DNA of 64,000 bases from contig NZ_CP011319.1 of the NCBI RefSeq assembly GCF_001865675.1, forward strand, positions 4,464,001 to 4,528,000, written 5' to 3'. The notes under the pieces are model-generated. The model ran no database searches, had not been told where the DNA came from, and was given only the letters and a program-made list of their open reading frames with translations. Positions within the stretch are counted from its first letter, which is position 1. Each line of letters starts with the position of its first letter. Both the position numbers and the translations under genes were made by a program. This document shows, one piece after another, positions 44,412-57,793 of this stretch. This stretch comes from Janthinobacterium sp. 1_2014MBL_MicDiv (GTDB taxonomy: Bacteria > Pseudomonadota > Gammaproteobacteria > Burkholderiales > Burkholderiaceae_D).

Positions 44412-44813
44412 ATGGACAAAAACAGATTGCTCGTGTCGGAGTCTGGCTATATACACCTTTCCTTCGCGGAGCTGCAGGATATCAGCCTGATCCACCTGAT
44501 TTCCGGTCTCGACGAAGACATGGCCGGCATGCCGGCAGAAGGCGCGATACCCACCGCCATCACCGGCTATACGGAATGGATTGCCGATGGCAACCAGGGT
44601 GTCTCGATTGGCTGGGACTGGCAAATGCAGGGCGATAGCCACCATGTCCAGCTGACGCGCGTAGGCGACGCCAGCAGCAACGTCATGCTGCAAAGCGAAG
44701 CGCGCATGGATCTGGGAACGGCCAAGACGGCACTGCTGCTTGAAGTGCTCATCGATGGCCTCAACTGGCAACCGACCACCTTGAATTATGTGAACGAACG
44801 TTACAGTAATTAA
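44412..44813 (+). CDS. RsaM-like (DUF4902-type) quorum-sensing modulator, copy 1
   Basis: 133 aa, ATG with GGAGG 6-7 nt upstream, 89 bp after luxI. No signal peptide or membrane segment. The core motifs are SGYIHLSFAELQ, LIHLISGLDEDM, ITGYTEW and SIGWDWQM. By recall these resemble RsaM of Burkholderia and Pseudomonas fuscovaginae, a small protein encoded beside luxI/luxR that lowers AHL production. Position and motifs support a role in tuning this locus; the assignment rests on memory of the family, not a search. It is a paralogue of the next gene. Confidence 0.7.
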   Translation: MDKNRLLVSESGYIHLSFAELQDISLIHLISGLDEDMAGMPAEGAIPTAITGYTEWIADGNQGVSIGWDWQMQGDSHHVQLTRVGDASSNVMLQSEARMDLGTAKTALLLEVLIDGLNWQPTTLNYVNERYSN

Positions 44814-44969
44814 AAAAAGAAACCGATGAATTTAACAAATATATTAACAAAAAACATAAATAGCGACGGCAGGGCCTTATACTATGAGACTTGCTGGTAG
44901 CGCCCCCGAAAATCCGTCCTTAGTGCGCGATTGCGCATCACTTGTTTATCCCTGTTCTGTTTCACATCC

Positions 44970-45359
44970 ATGCTAACGATCTCTCCGGACGGTTATATCC
45001 GTCTTTCGCTTACCCAGCTTGGCGCCGTCAAGCTGATTCACCTGACATCGGGTCTGGATGAAGATATGCCGGCGTGTACCGCCGAATCGGCGGCGGCCAC
45101 CGTCATCACTGGTTATACGGAATGGGTCAGCGATACGACTCCTGCCATTTCAATCGGCTGGGACTGGATCATGAAGGTAACGGATGGCGCCGTGCGCCTG
45201 ACACGCCTGGGTGAACCACGCAGCAATTGCATGCTGAAAAATGAAAATGACGATGACCTGGGACCGGCACGCAGCAACGCCGCCCTGGCCGGCTTTGTCG
45301 ATACCCTGGCCTGGCAAGGCGAAGCCGAGCACCATATCGCCTCGCGTTATCACCACTAG
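44970..45359 (+). CDS. RsaM-like (DUF4902-type) quorum-sensing modulator, copy 2
   Basis: 129 aa from the ATG at 44970. The frame is open further upstream to a TTG at 44931 (142 aa), but alignment with copy 1 (LTISPDGYIRLS against LVSESGYIHLS) favours the ATG. Neither start has a good ribosome site. Shared motifs are KLIHLTSGLDEDM, VITGYTEWVSD and ISIGWDW. The two copies are clearly related but well diverged, so this is an old duplication. A strong terminator follows 28 bp after the stop, closing the luxI-rsaM-rsaM unit. A TATACT hexamer in the 156 bp AT-rich gap before it (near 44880) could be a separate -10 element. Confidence 0.65.
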   Translation: MLTISPDGYIRLSLTQLGAVKLIHLTSGLDEDMPACTAESAAATVITGYTEWVSDTTPAISIGWDWIMKVTDGAVRLTRLGEPRSNCMLKNENDDDLGPARSNAALAGFVDTLAWQGEAEHHIASRYHH

Positions 45360-45386
45360 CGCCTGTTAGTATCCTGAAAATACAAA

Positions 45387-45412
45387 GGCACCGCATGGCG
45401 GTGCCTTTTTTT
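45387..45412 (+). terminator. Rho-independent terminator after the luxI-rsaM unit
   Basis: An eight-pair perfect stem GGCACCGC/GCGGTGCC with a 3 nt loop is followed by seven T residues. Confidence 0.9.
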
Positions 45413-45582
45413 ACGCCTGTCGATTCCCAACTGGGCGCGATAACGCCAGCTAACGCCAGCGCATCGCCCACCAGCCGCGAAAACCGCATTCGGGATGCAC
45501 CCCAAAATCAGCCAATTCTGCCGCCATTCCGGCTTTTTCATCATGGGTTCAGGCCAGCAAACATAAAAACAAAAGCACCAGA

Positions 45583-45616
45583 CGAAAAAAAACCCCGCCA
45601 TTGCTGGCGGGGTTTT
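45583..45616 (-). terminator. Terminator of the rRNA operon
   Basis: Stem CCCCGCCA/TGGCGGGG with a 4 nt loop. Read on the minus strand it is followed by a run of eight U residues (A at 45585-45592). It also has four T residues on the plus side, so it may work in both directions. It lies about 20 bp after the 5S 3' end. Confidence 0.85.
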
Positions 45617-45635
45617 CCTCTACTGCGTATAACAA

Positions 45636-45750
45636 GCCTGACGATAACCTACTTTCACACTGGTTGCAGCACTATCATCGGCGCAAAGTTGTTTCACGGT
45701 CCTGTTCGGGATGGGAAGGGGTGGGACCAACTTGCTATGGTCATCAGGCA
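45636..45750 (-). rRNA. rrf: 5S ribosomal RNA
   Basis: The minus strand reads TGCCTGATGACCATAGCAAG at the 5' side, then the conserved CCCATCCCGAACAGGACCGT block and the 3' arm GTTATCGTCAGGC, which pairs with the 5' end. Ends are placed by this pairing and may be off by a few bases. Confidence 0.92.
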
Positions 45751-45899
45751 TAACTTGTATGACAGCCTGTCCCCGACGGGGCGACAGGTGTCGAAATCTG
45801 GAAGAAGCGGATTATGTATTGAGGTATTACTTGGGTAATGAGTGGTATCAACAACTCACAACGTTACTTTCTTATCCTCTGTACCTGCTAAGGTTATAG

Positions 45900-48787
<2,888 letters not shown>

Positions 48788-48940
48788 CTATAACGTTAGC
48801 CTCTGATTACCTAAGTAATCAAAGAGCGCTACAGGGATAAGAAAGTACAACGTTGTTGCTTGTTTGTTGATACATACAATCATTACCCATCGATTCGCTT
48901 TTTACGGCAAACCGATCAATAAATAATCTTTACTTCTTCC

Positions 48941-48955
48941 AGATTGTTAAAGAAC
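48941..48955 (-). promoter_or_regulatory. boxA-like antitermination element in the tRNA-23S spacer
   Basis: The minus strand reads GTTCTTTAACAATCT, close to the boxA antitermination consensus, upstream of 23S. The 16S leader carries a matching element. Confidence 0.6.
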
Positions 48956-49034
48956 GAAACAGCTTTGATCGCTAAAAGATCAAACCTAAACCACAGTCTT
49001 GTTGACCGGCTTACGTTTGCACTTTCAAAGTACT

Positions 49035-49110
49035 TGGTGGAGGATGACGGGATCGAACCGACGACCCCCTGCTTGCAAAGCAGGTGCTCTCCCAGCTGAG
49101 CTAATCCCCC
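49035..49110 (-). tRNA. tRNA-Ala (TGC)
   Basis: 76 nt with encoded CCA. The anticodon is TGC in the loop CTTTGCAAG. The acceptor stem GGGGGAT/ATCCTCC contains the G3-U70 pair that identifies alanine tRNAs. It lies in the 16S-23S spacer. Confidence 0.97.
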
Positions 49111-49128
49111 TGAGATTTACTACTTAAC

Positions 49129-49205
49129 TGGTAGGGCTGGTTGGACTCGAACCAACGACCCCCGCGTTATCAACACGGTGCTCTAACCAGCTGAGCTACA
49201 GCCCC
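49129..49205 (-). tRNA. tRNA-Ile (GAT)
   Basis: 77 nt with encoded CCA, starting GGGGCTGTAGCTCAGCTGG. The anticodon is GAT (TTGATAA). It is the first tRNA after 16S in the rRNA operon. Confidence 0.97.
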
Positions 49206-49300
49206 AACGCGGTGCTACTACGACTACTGTTTCTTCTCTTACTAACAGCCGATAAGTGTGAACATTTGATGCGTGAATCATTACTGATTCGTGCAAACTC

Positions 49301-50834
<1,534 letters not shown>

Positions 50835-51053
50835 AATCTCTGTTTAATGTCATTTCTGACAGGTCGGACAGTATCGCTACCATCCAAATCTTTTGCATTG
50901 CAAAAGATTTGCTCACTCAAAAAACTGACAGGCTACTTCCGAAGAAGTATCCTATTTCATTATTTCTTGTGAACATTTGATATTTTAAGTATTACGCCAA
51001 TCCGAAGATCGACGCTGCACTAACATCAAATGCCCACACTTATCGACTGTTAA

Positions 51054-51067
51054 TTGTTAAAGAACTG
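51054..51067 (-). promoter_or_regulatory. boxA-like element in the 16S leader
   Basis: The minus strand reads AGTTCTTTAACAA upstream of 16S and downstream of the promoter, matching the element in the spacer. Its expected role is NusB/NusE-dependent antitermination. Confidence 0.6.
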
Positions 51068-51217
51068 TATTCGATTACTGCTTTCGCGCTATCGACAAAG
51101 CGTTGTGTTTGCCAGCTGCGAAGAAGGAAGAGTATGAAGCAATTTGCTACGTCCGTCAACTCCTTCTTTTTCTCCACCTCACTCGGCATTTGCATGCGTC
51201 GTTCAGCGAGGGGGCGA

Positions 51218-51246
51218 ATTATAGCCAAGCCCCGCCTGCCCTGCAA
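51218..51246 (-). promoter_or_regulatory. rRNA operon promoter
   Basis: The minus strand has TTGCAG (51246-51241), a 17 bp spacer and a perfect TATAAT (51223-51218). A GC-rich discriminator (TCGCCCCC) follows, as in growth-rate and ppGpp-controlled rRNA promoters. Confidence 0.8.
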
Positions 51247-51468
51247 GGGCTATTTTCCCACTATCGACAATCCCCCCTTCGCTCTGGGCGAGCGCCGTCC
51301 AGCCAGCCCGGTTTTCACTTCAAGTGCGTTTTTTCGCAGCCTGTCGCAATGAACTGGCGCGACGCCCCGACTTTAGGCACAGTGGCAACATCAGACTCTG
51401 ACGCGGCTCAACAACAGGTTAAACTTGTTCGCTGCGTCGATTAACTCTTGTACTTTGAAAGCGTCCAC

Positions 51469-52758
51469 ATGCTCCCGATTTCCAACCTGCCTCAATTGTT
51501 GAAAACCATTCTCGCCTGGTTGCAACGAGGATTCGACGCGACCACGACGTGGGTCACGCAACTGTCTTGGTGGAAATTCTTTCTGTTTGCGGCGCTGGCC
51601 CTGATCGCCGGCTCGATTTTGCAAGATGAGCTGTTCTCTTCCAGCCCCAATGAAGAGGTCGTCATCAAGTCGCACAAGCGGGCGAACAAAGGTTCGGGTG
51701 AGACGAATATCCTGATCGACGATACCGGCATCCATTTCAATCCGCGCAATAGCAAGAACCGGCGCAGCACGGCGGACGCCGCCACCGATCCAGCCGATGC
51801 CGCCGAAGCGGACGAGCACGCAAACACCGTGCCGCCGGAGCCGCCTGAACCACCGGCCACTCCCGCCAAGCCCAGCTATCCAGTCACGACCAATGCTTCG
51901 GGGGAAGAAGTCCATATTGAATTGCCACCGCAAATTGGTGAAGAGCTGTCGAATGCCATCGAAGAAGCCGTCGATGATGCGGCAGAACAAAAGGTCTCGC
52001 GTTACCACCAGCAGGCGTCCACCTGGTTCAAGAGCTTTGTGTCCTTGCTGGTCCTGGCCCTGTTCGCCATGAAAGCCCTGGTGGGCGGCAAGAAACGCGC
52101 TGAAGCGGAGACGGTCACGGCCAATGAGGCGGCCGAGCGCGAATCGATGCAGCGCCAGCTCAGCGAAGCGAAGATGCAGATGATGCAAGCACAAGTCGAG
52201 CCGCATTTCCTGTTCAACACCCTGGCCTCCGTCGAGCACCTGATCCAAACCGACCCGCCGCGCGCCGCCAAGATGCAGCGCAGCCTGATCCAGTACCTAC
52301 GCGCCGTCCTGCCGCAAATGCGCGACAACGCCCTGATTACCAACCTGGGCCGCGAAGCGGACATGGTGCAAGCCTACCTGAACCTGCTCAAGATGCGCAT
52401 GGAAGAGCGTTTGACCGTCGATTTCCAGATTCCCGACGGCCTGCGCAGCGCCGCCTTCCCGCCGATGATGCTGCAATCGATGGTCGAGAACGCCATCAAG
52501 CACGGCCTGGAAGTCAAGCCGGAAGGCGGCACCCTGCGCATCGTGGCCGAAGTGGCGCACAGCAAGCTGCGCGTGACGGTCACCGATGACGGCCTCGGCT
52601 TTGGCGTCGTGCCCAGCGATGGCACGGGCCTGGGCCTGCCCACCATACGCGAACGCTTGAAACTGCTGCATGGCGACCAGGGCAGCCTGACCATTACGCC
52701 AAATCAACCGTCCGGCGTGTGCGCCGTGATCGAAGTGCCGTATCAACTGTCCAAATAA
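51469..52758 (+). CDS. LytS/AlgZ-type sensor histidine kinase
   Basis: 429 aa from the ATG at 51469, with GAAAG about 7 nt upstream; a TTG at 51448 would add 7 residues. Membrane segments lie near 34-51 and 186-206. Between them is a hydrophilic segment of about 135 residues, acidic and Pro-rich near 100-135 (PPEPPEPPATPAKP), that I cannot assign to a sensor family. The His_kinase domain has VEPHFLFNTLASVEHLI with the phospho-acceptor His246. An ATPase region follows with MVENAIKHGL, TDDGLGFG and GTGLGLPTIRERL. It lies 64 bp before a LytTR response regulator gene, its evident partner. The signal and target genes are unknown. Confidence 0.9.
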   Translation: MLPISNLPQLLKTILAWLQRGFDATTTWVTQLSWWKFFLFAALALIAGSILQDELFSSSPNEEVVIKSHKRANKGSGETNILIDDTGIHFNPRNSKNRRSTADAATDPADAAEADEHANTVPPEPPEPPATPAKPSYPVTTNASGEEVHIELPPQIGEELSNAIEEAVDDAAEQKVSRYHQQASTWFKSFVSLLVLALFAMKALVGGKKRAEAETVTANEAAERESMQRQLSEAKMQMMQAQVEPHFLFNTLASVEHLIQTDPPRAAKMQRSLIQYLRAVLPQMRDNALITNLGREADMVQAYLNLLKMRMEERLTVDFQIPDGLRSAAFPPMMLQSMVENAIKHGLEVKPEGGTLRIVAEVAHSKLRVTVTDDGLGFGVVPSDGTGLGLPTIRERLKLLHGDQGSLTITPNQPSGVCAVIEVPYQLSK

Positions 52759-52822
52759 GGTAGTTGATAAAAACGCTAAATCATTGAATAATCAATCTTC
52801 GCCAGTTCACACTTGAATCCTT

Positions 52823-53581
52823 ATGCCTACCGCTATTATTGCCGACGACGAAAGACTGATGCGCGACCAACTGCGCTTGCGCCTGGGCCAGGCCTGGCCC
52901 GAACTGGAAATCATCGGCGAAGCCAAGAATGGCGACGAGGCGATCGAACTGGTCGAACAGCTCAAGCCGGACTTTGCCTTCCTCGATATCCGCATGCCAG
53001 GCAAGACCGGCATGGAGGCGGCACAGGTAATCGGCGGCAAGAGCCACATCGTCTTCGTGACGGCCTACGATACGCACGCTGTCGAGGCCTTCGAGCGGGG
53101 TGCCGTCGATTACGTGCTGAAACCGCCCGAACATGAGCGCCTGCTGGTGACGGTGGAGCGCCTGAAAACCCACTTGAACAAGCCGGCGCTGGACGTCAAC
53201 AGCAGCGTCACGGCCATGCTGTCGCAACTGGCGGAAAAAATCACCGCCAAGCCCACGTACCTGCAATGGATACAGGCCAGCATCGGCCAGGACTTGCGCA
53301 TGATCCCCGTGGAAGAAATCCTGTTCTTCCGTTCCGACGAGAAATACACGTGCGTGCAAACGGCCAAGTACGAGGCGCTGATCCGCAAGCCCGTGCGCGA
53401 TCTGGCCGAAGAGCTCGACCCTTCGCTGTTCTGGCAAATCCACCGCGCCACGCTGGTCAATGTGAACGCCATCGAAGGCGTGACGCGCGATATTCGCGGC
53501 CGCCACCTGGTGCTGATCAAAGGCAAGTCCGACAAGCTCGAAGTAAGCCGCAGCTTTTTGCACCTGTTCAAGCAAATGTAA
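52823..53581 (+). CDS. LytTR-family response regulator (AlgR/LytR type)
   Basis: 252 aa. Receiver domain about 1-125 with acidic Asp8-Asp9, phospho-acceptor Asp55 (FAFLDIRMPG) and the conserved Lys in VLKPP. The C-terminal LytTR DNA-binding domain covers about 150-250 (ILFFRSDEKYTCVQT, then LFWQIHRATLVNVNAI). It follows the kinase gene by 64 bp in the same direction. It acts in the cytoplasm as a DNA-binding partner of that kinase. Confidence 0.93.
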   Translation: MPTAIIADDERLMRDQLRLRLGQAWPELEIIGEAKNGDEAIELVEQLKPDFAFLDIRMPGKTGMEAAQVIGGKSHIVFVTAYDTHAVEAFERGAVDYVLKPPEHERLLVTVERLKTHLNKPALDVNSSVTAMLSQLAEKITAKPTYLQWIQASIGQDLRMIPVEEILFFRSDEKYTCVQTAKYEALIRKPVRDLAEELDPSLFWQIHRATLVNVNAIEGVTRDIRGRHLVLIKGKSDKLEVSRSFLHLFKQM

Positions 53582-53734
53582 TGCCCTATCGCCGCCCGGC
53601 CTGCCCGGCGCGGCGTATTGATTTCTTCCTTCCCCCTTCCTGCGCCACATCAAGCCACGCCGCGCCAGCAGGCATAGGCTACATAAAGTCCTGTCCGCCA
53701 TCCCTGTCTTGCCTGCCTTCGCAAGGAGATACCC

Positions 53735-54916
53735 ATGCCCGACCGCGGCAACTCCGGACTGCTGCGCATCCTGCCCCTGGGCATGGCGACGGCGCTCCTG
53801 CTATGTCTGCTGCCTGCCGTGAAGGCGAGCAGGCAGCGCCAGGCGCGTGGCCAGGCCATCATCGACAGCGCCAGCGATGCCATCATCAGCATCGATAGCC
53901 GGCAAATCATCCTGCGTGCAAACGCGGCCGCGGCCCGTTTGTTCGGCCACACGCCGGCCGGCATGCGCGGCATGCGCCTGGGCCATTACATCCTGCGCGA
54001 CTTGCGCAGCCTGTGCAATGAAGATGGCGAGCCGCCGTTTGAGGACATCGGCCAGGAATTGCGCCTGACGGGCCGGCGCGCCACCGACTACACACTGACG
54101 GGACGGCGCACCGATGGCGCCATGTTCCCGCTCGAAGGCTCGCTCTCCAGCATGCAGGAAGATGGCCATAGCGTCTTTACCATCATCGTGCGCGACATCA
54201 GCGCGCGCAAAATCGTGCATGAACAACTGGCCCGCTCCTTTTCGCAACTGCGTGAGTTGTCGAGCGCACTGCAAACCATCCGCGAGGAAGAGCGCAAGCA
54301 TATTGCGCGCGAACTGCATGACGACCTGGGCCAGTTGCTGGCCACCTTGCGCGTCGACCTGACCCTCGTGCGCCAGCATGGGGACACGACCGTGCCATTG
54401 CAGGTGCTGCTGCATGGCATGGATGGCTTGCTGGTCACGGCCATCACCTCGCTGCGGCGCATCGCCAGCAATCTGCGTCCGCGCGCGCTCGATGAAGGGG
54501 GACTGTATTTCGCGCTGCAAAAACTGCGCCACGACTTCCTGCAGCGCCGCGCCATTCATTTCGAACTGCTGGCCGACGAGGCCGACCTCGTGCTCGACGA
54601 CGCGCGCAGCACGGCCATCTACCGCATCGTGCAGGAAGCGCTAACCAACATCGCGCGCCATGCCGAAGCGAGCCATATCACCATCGCCCTGCACCGCATC
54701 GATTCCTCGCTGGCCATCACCATTCAAGATGACGGCCGCGGCATTGCCGAGCACGACCTGGAAAAGGCCACGGCCCTGGGCCTGCTGGGCATGCGCGAAC
54801 GGGTATGGGGCTTGAATGGCAGCATCCATATCGGTGCCGACAGCGAACTGGGCGGTACACGCATCGAAATCTCGTTGCCCATGCATGCAGGCGCGGCGGA
54901 ACCCGCACTGCAATAA
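53735..54916 (+). CDS. PAS-domain sensor histidine kinase (HisKA_3/NarX-UhpB type)
   Basis: 393 aa, ATG preceded by AAGGAG at 7-8 nt. One N-terminal hydrophobic segment (about 9-31), a PAS domain about 38-160 (IIDSASDAIISID, then FTIIVRDISARK), a dimerization region with the phospho-acceptor motif ERKHIARELHDDLGQ, and a HATPase_c domain with EALTNIARHA and DDGRGI. Such kinases normally pair with NarL/FixJ regulators, but no such gene lies next to it. The preceding regulator is LytTR type, so it looks like an orphan kinase. A terminator follows directly. Confidence 0.9.
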   Translation: MPDRGNSGLLRILPLGMATALLLCLLPAVKASRQRQARGQAIIDSASDAIISIDSRQIILRANAAAARLFGHTPAGMRGMRLGHYILRDLRSLCNEDGEPPFEDIGQELRLTGRRATDYTLTGRRTDGAMFPLEGSLSSMQEDGHSVFTIIVRDISARKIVHEQLARSFSQLRELSSALQTIREEERKHIARELHDDLGQLLATLRVDLTLVRQHGDTTVPLQVLLHGMDGLLVTAITSLRRIASNLRPRALDEGGLYFALQKLRHDFLQRRAIHFELLADEADLVLDDARSTAIYRIVQEALTNIARHAEASHITIALHRIDSSLAITIQDDGRGIAEHDLEKATALGLLGMRERVWGLNGSIHIGADSELGGTRIEISLPMHAGAAEPALQ

Positions 54917-54940
54917 AAAAGGCGCCCGCAGGCGCCTTGC
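54915..54940. terminator. Terminator between converging kinase and porin genes
   Basis: Stem AAGGCGCC/GGCGCCTT with loop CGCA. Read on the minus strand it is followed by a U run (A at 54915-54920), so it best terminates the porin gene. The plus side has only two T residues. Confidence 0.75.
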
Positions 54941-54960
54941 ATGACGGAAAACAGTCTGTA

Positions 54961-55959
54961 TCAGAACTTGTGGGTCATGCCCAGCTGGTACATCGATTTT
55001 TCGCTGAACTGATCGCGGCCACCGTAGACGTACACGGCAGTGCGCTTCGACAGCGGGTAGTCGTAGCCCAGACCGAAGGCCTTGGCCGTTTCCTTGCCAT
55101 TTGCCGTGTTGCTGTCTTGCTTCTGTTTCACGTAGCTGACCTTGATGGCACCGCCGCCGATGTCGTAAGCCAAGCCCAGCAGGTAGCTCTTGAATTCGCC
55201 CGTGGCAGCCACGTCGGTGTCAGCCTTCGAGTAGTCAAAGGTCACTTTGGCCGGGCCAAACTTGTAGCCGCCGCCGACGATCCACAGTTTTGGCTCAGCA
55301 GCTGCGTTGGCAACGGACTGCACCTTCTTTTGGTAGCCGGCATGGGCGCTGGCTGGACCCTGGTCATACGTGGCAACCACGCTGAAACCCGAATCGGCAT
55401 CCTTGATTTCGCTGGCGACGTATTGGCCGCTGACGATGAAGCCGCTGAACGATGGGCTGTTGTAGGTCACGGCATTGCTGACGCGCGACACGCCGACCAC
55501 CGATGCGCTCGGCACGGCTTGAGCGCCGTTTGGCGACTGGCCGCCGCGCATGACTGGTTCGTTGATCTTGCCGATGACGCCATAGGTATTGAATGGGTCA
55601 ACGCGGGCCAGGGTGCCGTCGATCAAGTCCTTGGTGCGGCCCAGGTAGACGGTACCGAAGTCGCCGGTCAGGCCGACCCATGCCTGGCGATCGAACAGGG
55701 TGTTGGCGGTGGCTTGTGCACCCGTATCGGCCTTGAATTCGCTTTCCAGGTTGAAAATGGCTTTCAAGCCATTGCCCAGATCTTCCGTACCTTTGAAGCC
55801 CACGCGCGAAGCCTGGTTCTCACGTTCCAGCAGCGCACCGCCGGTGGTCTTGGCAATACCGAGGTCGACCACGCCATACACGGTGACGTTCGATTGTGCT
55901 TGCGCCGTAGCTGCTGCGAAGGTGCCGATGATCAATGCTGCCAGAGTAATTTTTTTCAC
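54961..55959 (-). CDS. General outer-membrane porin, Gram-negative trimeric type
   Basis: 332 aa from a GTG at 55959 (reading MKKITLAALI) with GAGA upstream. Signal peptide about 1-21, cleaved after AQA. It starts with the typical SNVTVYGVVDLGI strand and continues with alternating beta strands (RVGFKGTEDLGNGLKAIFN). It ends in MTHKF with the C-terminal Phe needed for BAM-mediated insertion. It resembles the betaproteobacterial OmpC/Omp32-like porins and should allow passive diffusion of small solutes. It is a single gene closed by a terminator. Confidence 0.95.
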   Translation of the reverse strand: MKKITLAALIIGTFAAATAQAQSNVTVYGVVDLGIAKTTGGALLERENQASRVGFKGTEDLGNGLKAIFNLESEFKADTGAQATANTLFDRQAWVGLTGDFGTVYLGRTKDLIDGTLARVDPFNTYGVIGKINEPVMRGGQSPNGAQAVPSASVVGVSRVSNAVTYNSPSFSGFIVSGQYVASEIKDADSGFSVVATYDQGPASAHAGYQKKVQSVANAAAEPKLWIVGGGYKFGPAKVTFDYSKADTDVAATGEFKSYLLGLAYDIGGGAIKVSYVKQKQDSNTANGKETAKAFGLGYDYPLSKRTAVYVYGGRDQFSEKSMYQLGMTHKF

Positions 55960-56100
55960 TTGGGATTCTCTACATTAGGTTGGACAAGATGTGCTGCTTA
56001 GCTGCTGAACCGAATCATGCCCATCAAATACTTCAACAATATGACATCGACAAGATGTTGTTTTTTGGCACATTATCTTGTCAGATAAAAACGACAGGCG

Positions 56101-56124
56101 AAAAAAAACCGCCCGCAGGCGGTT
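56101..56124 (-). terminator. Terminator of the methyltransferase gene
   Basis: Stem AACCGCC/GGCGGTT with loop CGCA. On the minus strand it is followed by at least eight U residues (A at 56101-56108). Confidence 0.85.
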
Positions 56125-56140
56125 GGTCGTGCGGCACGCC

Positions 56141-56791
56141 TTATTTCAGGCGGCAGCTCAGCAGCCAATAGTATTCCAGGCGCTTCATGCGGATTTCGCG
56201 GGCCGAATGGGCAAACTTCTTGCGCAGGTGGCTATCCGATGGAAAATTCTTCAGCACTTCATAGCGCTCGCCCGCGTCCGTCGTGCGGAACTGGTGGGTA
56301 TTGCCTTCCAGGTCGGTACGCGCGATCACGGTGCTGCTGCCATCGACATAGGAATTGTCGATCAGCACCAGCAGGATATCCTTGCCCAGCTTGCTGCGCA
56401 GTTGCTTCAGGTATTTATCCTGGTCTTCGCGCTTGACGTGCGACCACCAGAAACCGGCGAACACGGCGGTGAATTTGCCCGACAGGTCGTCAGGCAAGTT
56501 GAACGCGTCGAGCTTGGCGAACGTGACGTTGTCCGGCAAGCCGCGGGCCTGCGCCAGCGCCAGCATTTCATCGTTGATATCGGTGGCCAGCACGGACTCG
56601 GCCGACTCGGCGACCACTTCCGTCCAGTAACCGGTGCCACAGGCCAGTTCCAGCACGGTGTGGCCTTCCAGCACGTCGGCGACCTTGTCGCGCAACACTT
56701 CCAGGTCTTCCTGGCGTTCGGGCTTGTCATAGACGCGCTCGTACTGCTGCGCGATAGTGGCGTAATATTTGGCAAGCTGATCGGTAATCAT
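56141..56791 (-). CDS. Class I SAM-dependent methyltransferase
   Basis: 216 aa from the ATG at 56791, with a purine-rich GAAGAGAAG site upstream; an upstream GTG at 56827 would add 12 residues. The SAM-binding motif I is VLELACGTGYWTEVVA, followed by the acidic ATDINDEML and the LDAFNLP motif. The rest (FAGFWWSHVK, DNSYVDGSS) resembles the methyltransferase-12/25 group. The substrate is unknown. It lies between the porin and cysB without obvious functional linkage. Confidence 0.85.
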   Translation of the reverse strand: MITDQLAKYYATIAQQYERVYDKPERQEDLEVLRDKVADVLEGHTVLELACGTGYWTEVVAESAESVLATDINDEMLALAQARGLPDNVTFAKLDAFNLPDDLSGKFTAVFAGFWWSHVKREDQDKYLKQLRSKLGKDILLVLIDNSYVDGSSTVIARTDLEGNTHQFRTTDAGERYEVLKNFPSDSHLRKKFAHSAREIRMKRLEYYWLLSCRLK

Positions 56792-56851
56792 GTGTTTCTT
56801 CTCTTCAAAATAATCCGGGCCAGGCACATCGCCCGCCCGTGTCCTGCATGG

Positions 56852-57793
56852 TTATAGTTCGTAGTGCTCTTTATCACCGCTCATCGCCTGCTCTATGAGC
56901 TTGCGGTTCAGGGTCGGCGTCAGCAACTCGATAAAGGTATAAATATAGCTGCGCAAATATGCGCCCTGCTTGACGGCCACGCGCGACACATTCATGCCGA
57001 ACAGGTGCCCGACAGGGATGGCGCGCAAGCCTTTGTCGCGCTCGGCATCGAAGGCCATACCCGCTATGATACCAATCCCCATGCCCAACTCGACATAAGT
57101 CTTGATCACGTCGGCGTCTATGGCTTCGAGCAAGATGTCCGGCTTCAAGCCGCGCAGCACGAAAGCGTGGTCGATTTTATTGCGTCCGGCAAACGCGCTG
57201 TCATAGGTAATCAAGGGAAAAGCGGCGATTTCCTCGAGGGTCACGGACTTCGATTTCAGCAGTGGATGGTCAACCGGCACCACCACCACATGCTCCCATT
57301 GATAGCATGGCAAGGTGATCAGGCCATCGATGGCGGCGATCGATTCGGTGGCAATGGCGAGGTCGGCCTGGTCGCGCTGCACCATCTCGGCGATCTGGCG
57401 CGGATTACCTTGCAGCAACGACAATCTTACCTTAGGGAATTTCAGCATGAATGCCTGCACCACCTTGGGCAGGGTGTAACGCGCCTGCGTATGCGTGGTG
57501 GCGATGGTGAAGCTGCCGCTGTCCTGCGCCGCGAATTCCTTGCCGATGCGTTTCATGCTGTCGATTTCCTGCATGATCAGCTCGACCGACTCCAGCACCA
57601 GGCGGCCCGGTTCCGTCAAGCCGCGGATGCGCTTGCCATGGCGCGTGAAAATATCCACGCCCAGCTCTTCTTCCAGCTCGATGATGGCTTTCGACACGCC
57701 CGGTTGCGACGTGAACAAGGCTTTGGCGGCGTCCGTCAAGTTGTAGTTCTGCCGGACCGCTTCGCGCACGAAGCGCAGTTGATGGAGGTTCAT
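56852..57793 (-). CDS. cysB: CysB, LysR-family regulator of sulfur assimilation
   Basis: 313 aa. The N-terminal winged helix covers 1-60 (MNLHQLRFVREAVRQNYNLT, then TSQPGVSKAI). An effector domain follows with FTIATTHTQARYTLP, the CysB-type binding site for acetylserine or sulfate, and GMGIGIIAGMAFD. The sequence closely follows the CysB/Cbl pattern. It is divergent from the exporter-cysI-DUF934-cysHDN genes it should activate. The intergenic region of 159 bp is the likely binding site. Confidence 0.93.
   Translation of the reverse strand: MNLHQLRFVREAVRQNYNLTDAAKALFTSQPGVSKAIIELEEELGVDIFTRHGKRIRGLTEPGRLVLESVELIMQEIDSMKRIGKEFAAQDSGSFTIATTHTQARYTLPKVVQAFMLKFPKVRLSLLQGNPRQIAEMVQRDQADLAIATESIAAIDGLITLPCYQWEHVVVVPVDHPLLKSKSVTLEEIAAFPLITYDSAFAGRNKIDHAFVLRGLKPDILLEAIDADVIKTYVELGMGIGIIAGMAFDAERDKGLRAIPVGHLFGMNVSRVAVKQGAYLRSYIYTFIELLTPTLNRKLIEQAMSGDKEHYEL

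Larger units (their letters stand above)
50835..51468. other. rRNA leader, promoter and upstream region of the sensor kinase gene
   Basis: 634 bp without a gene. On the minus strand it contains the 16S leader with a boxA-like element at 51054-51067 (AGTTCTTTAACAA) and a promoter at 51218-51246. From 51247 to 51468 it must hold the divergent promoter of the LytS-type kinase, but I cannot single out its elements. Confidence 0.6.
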
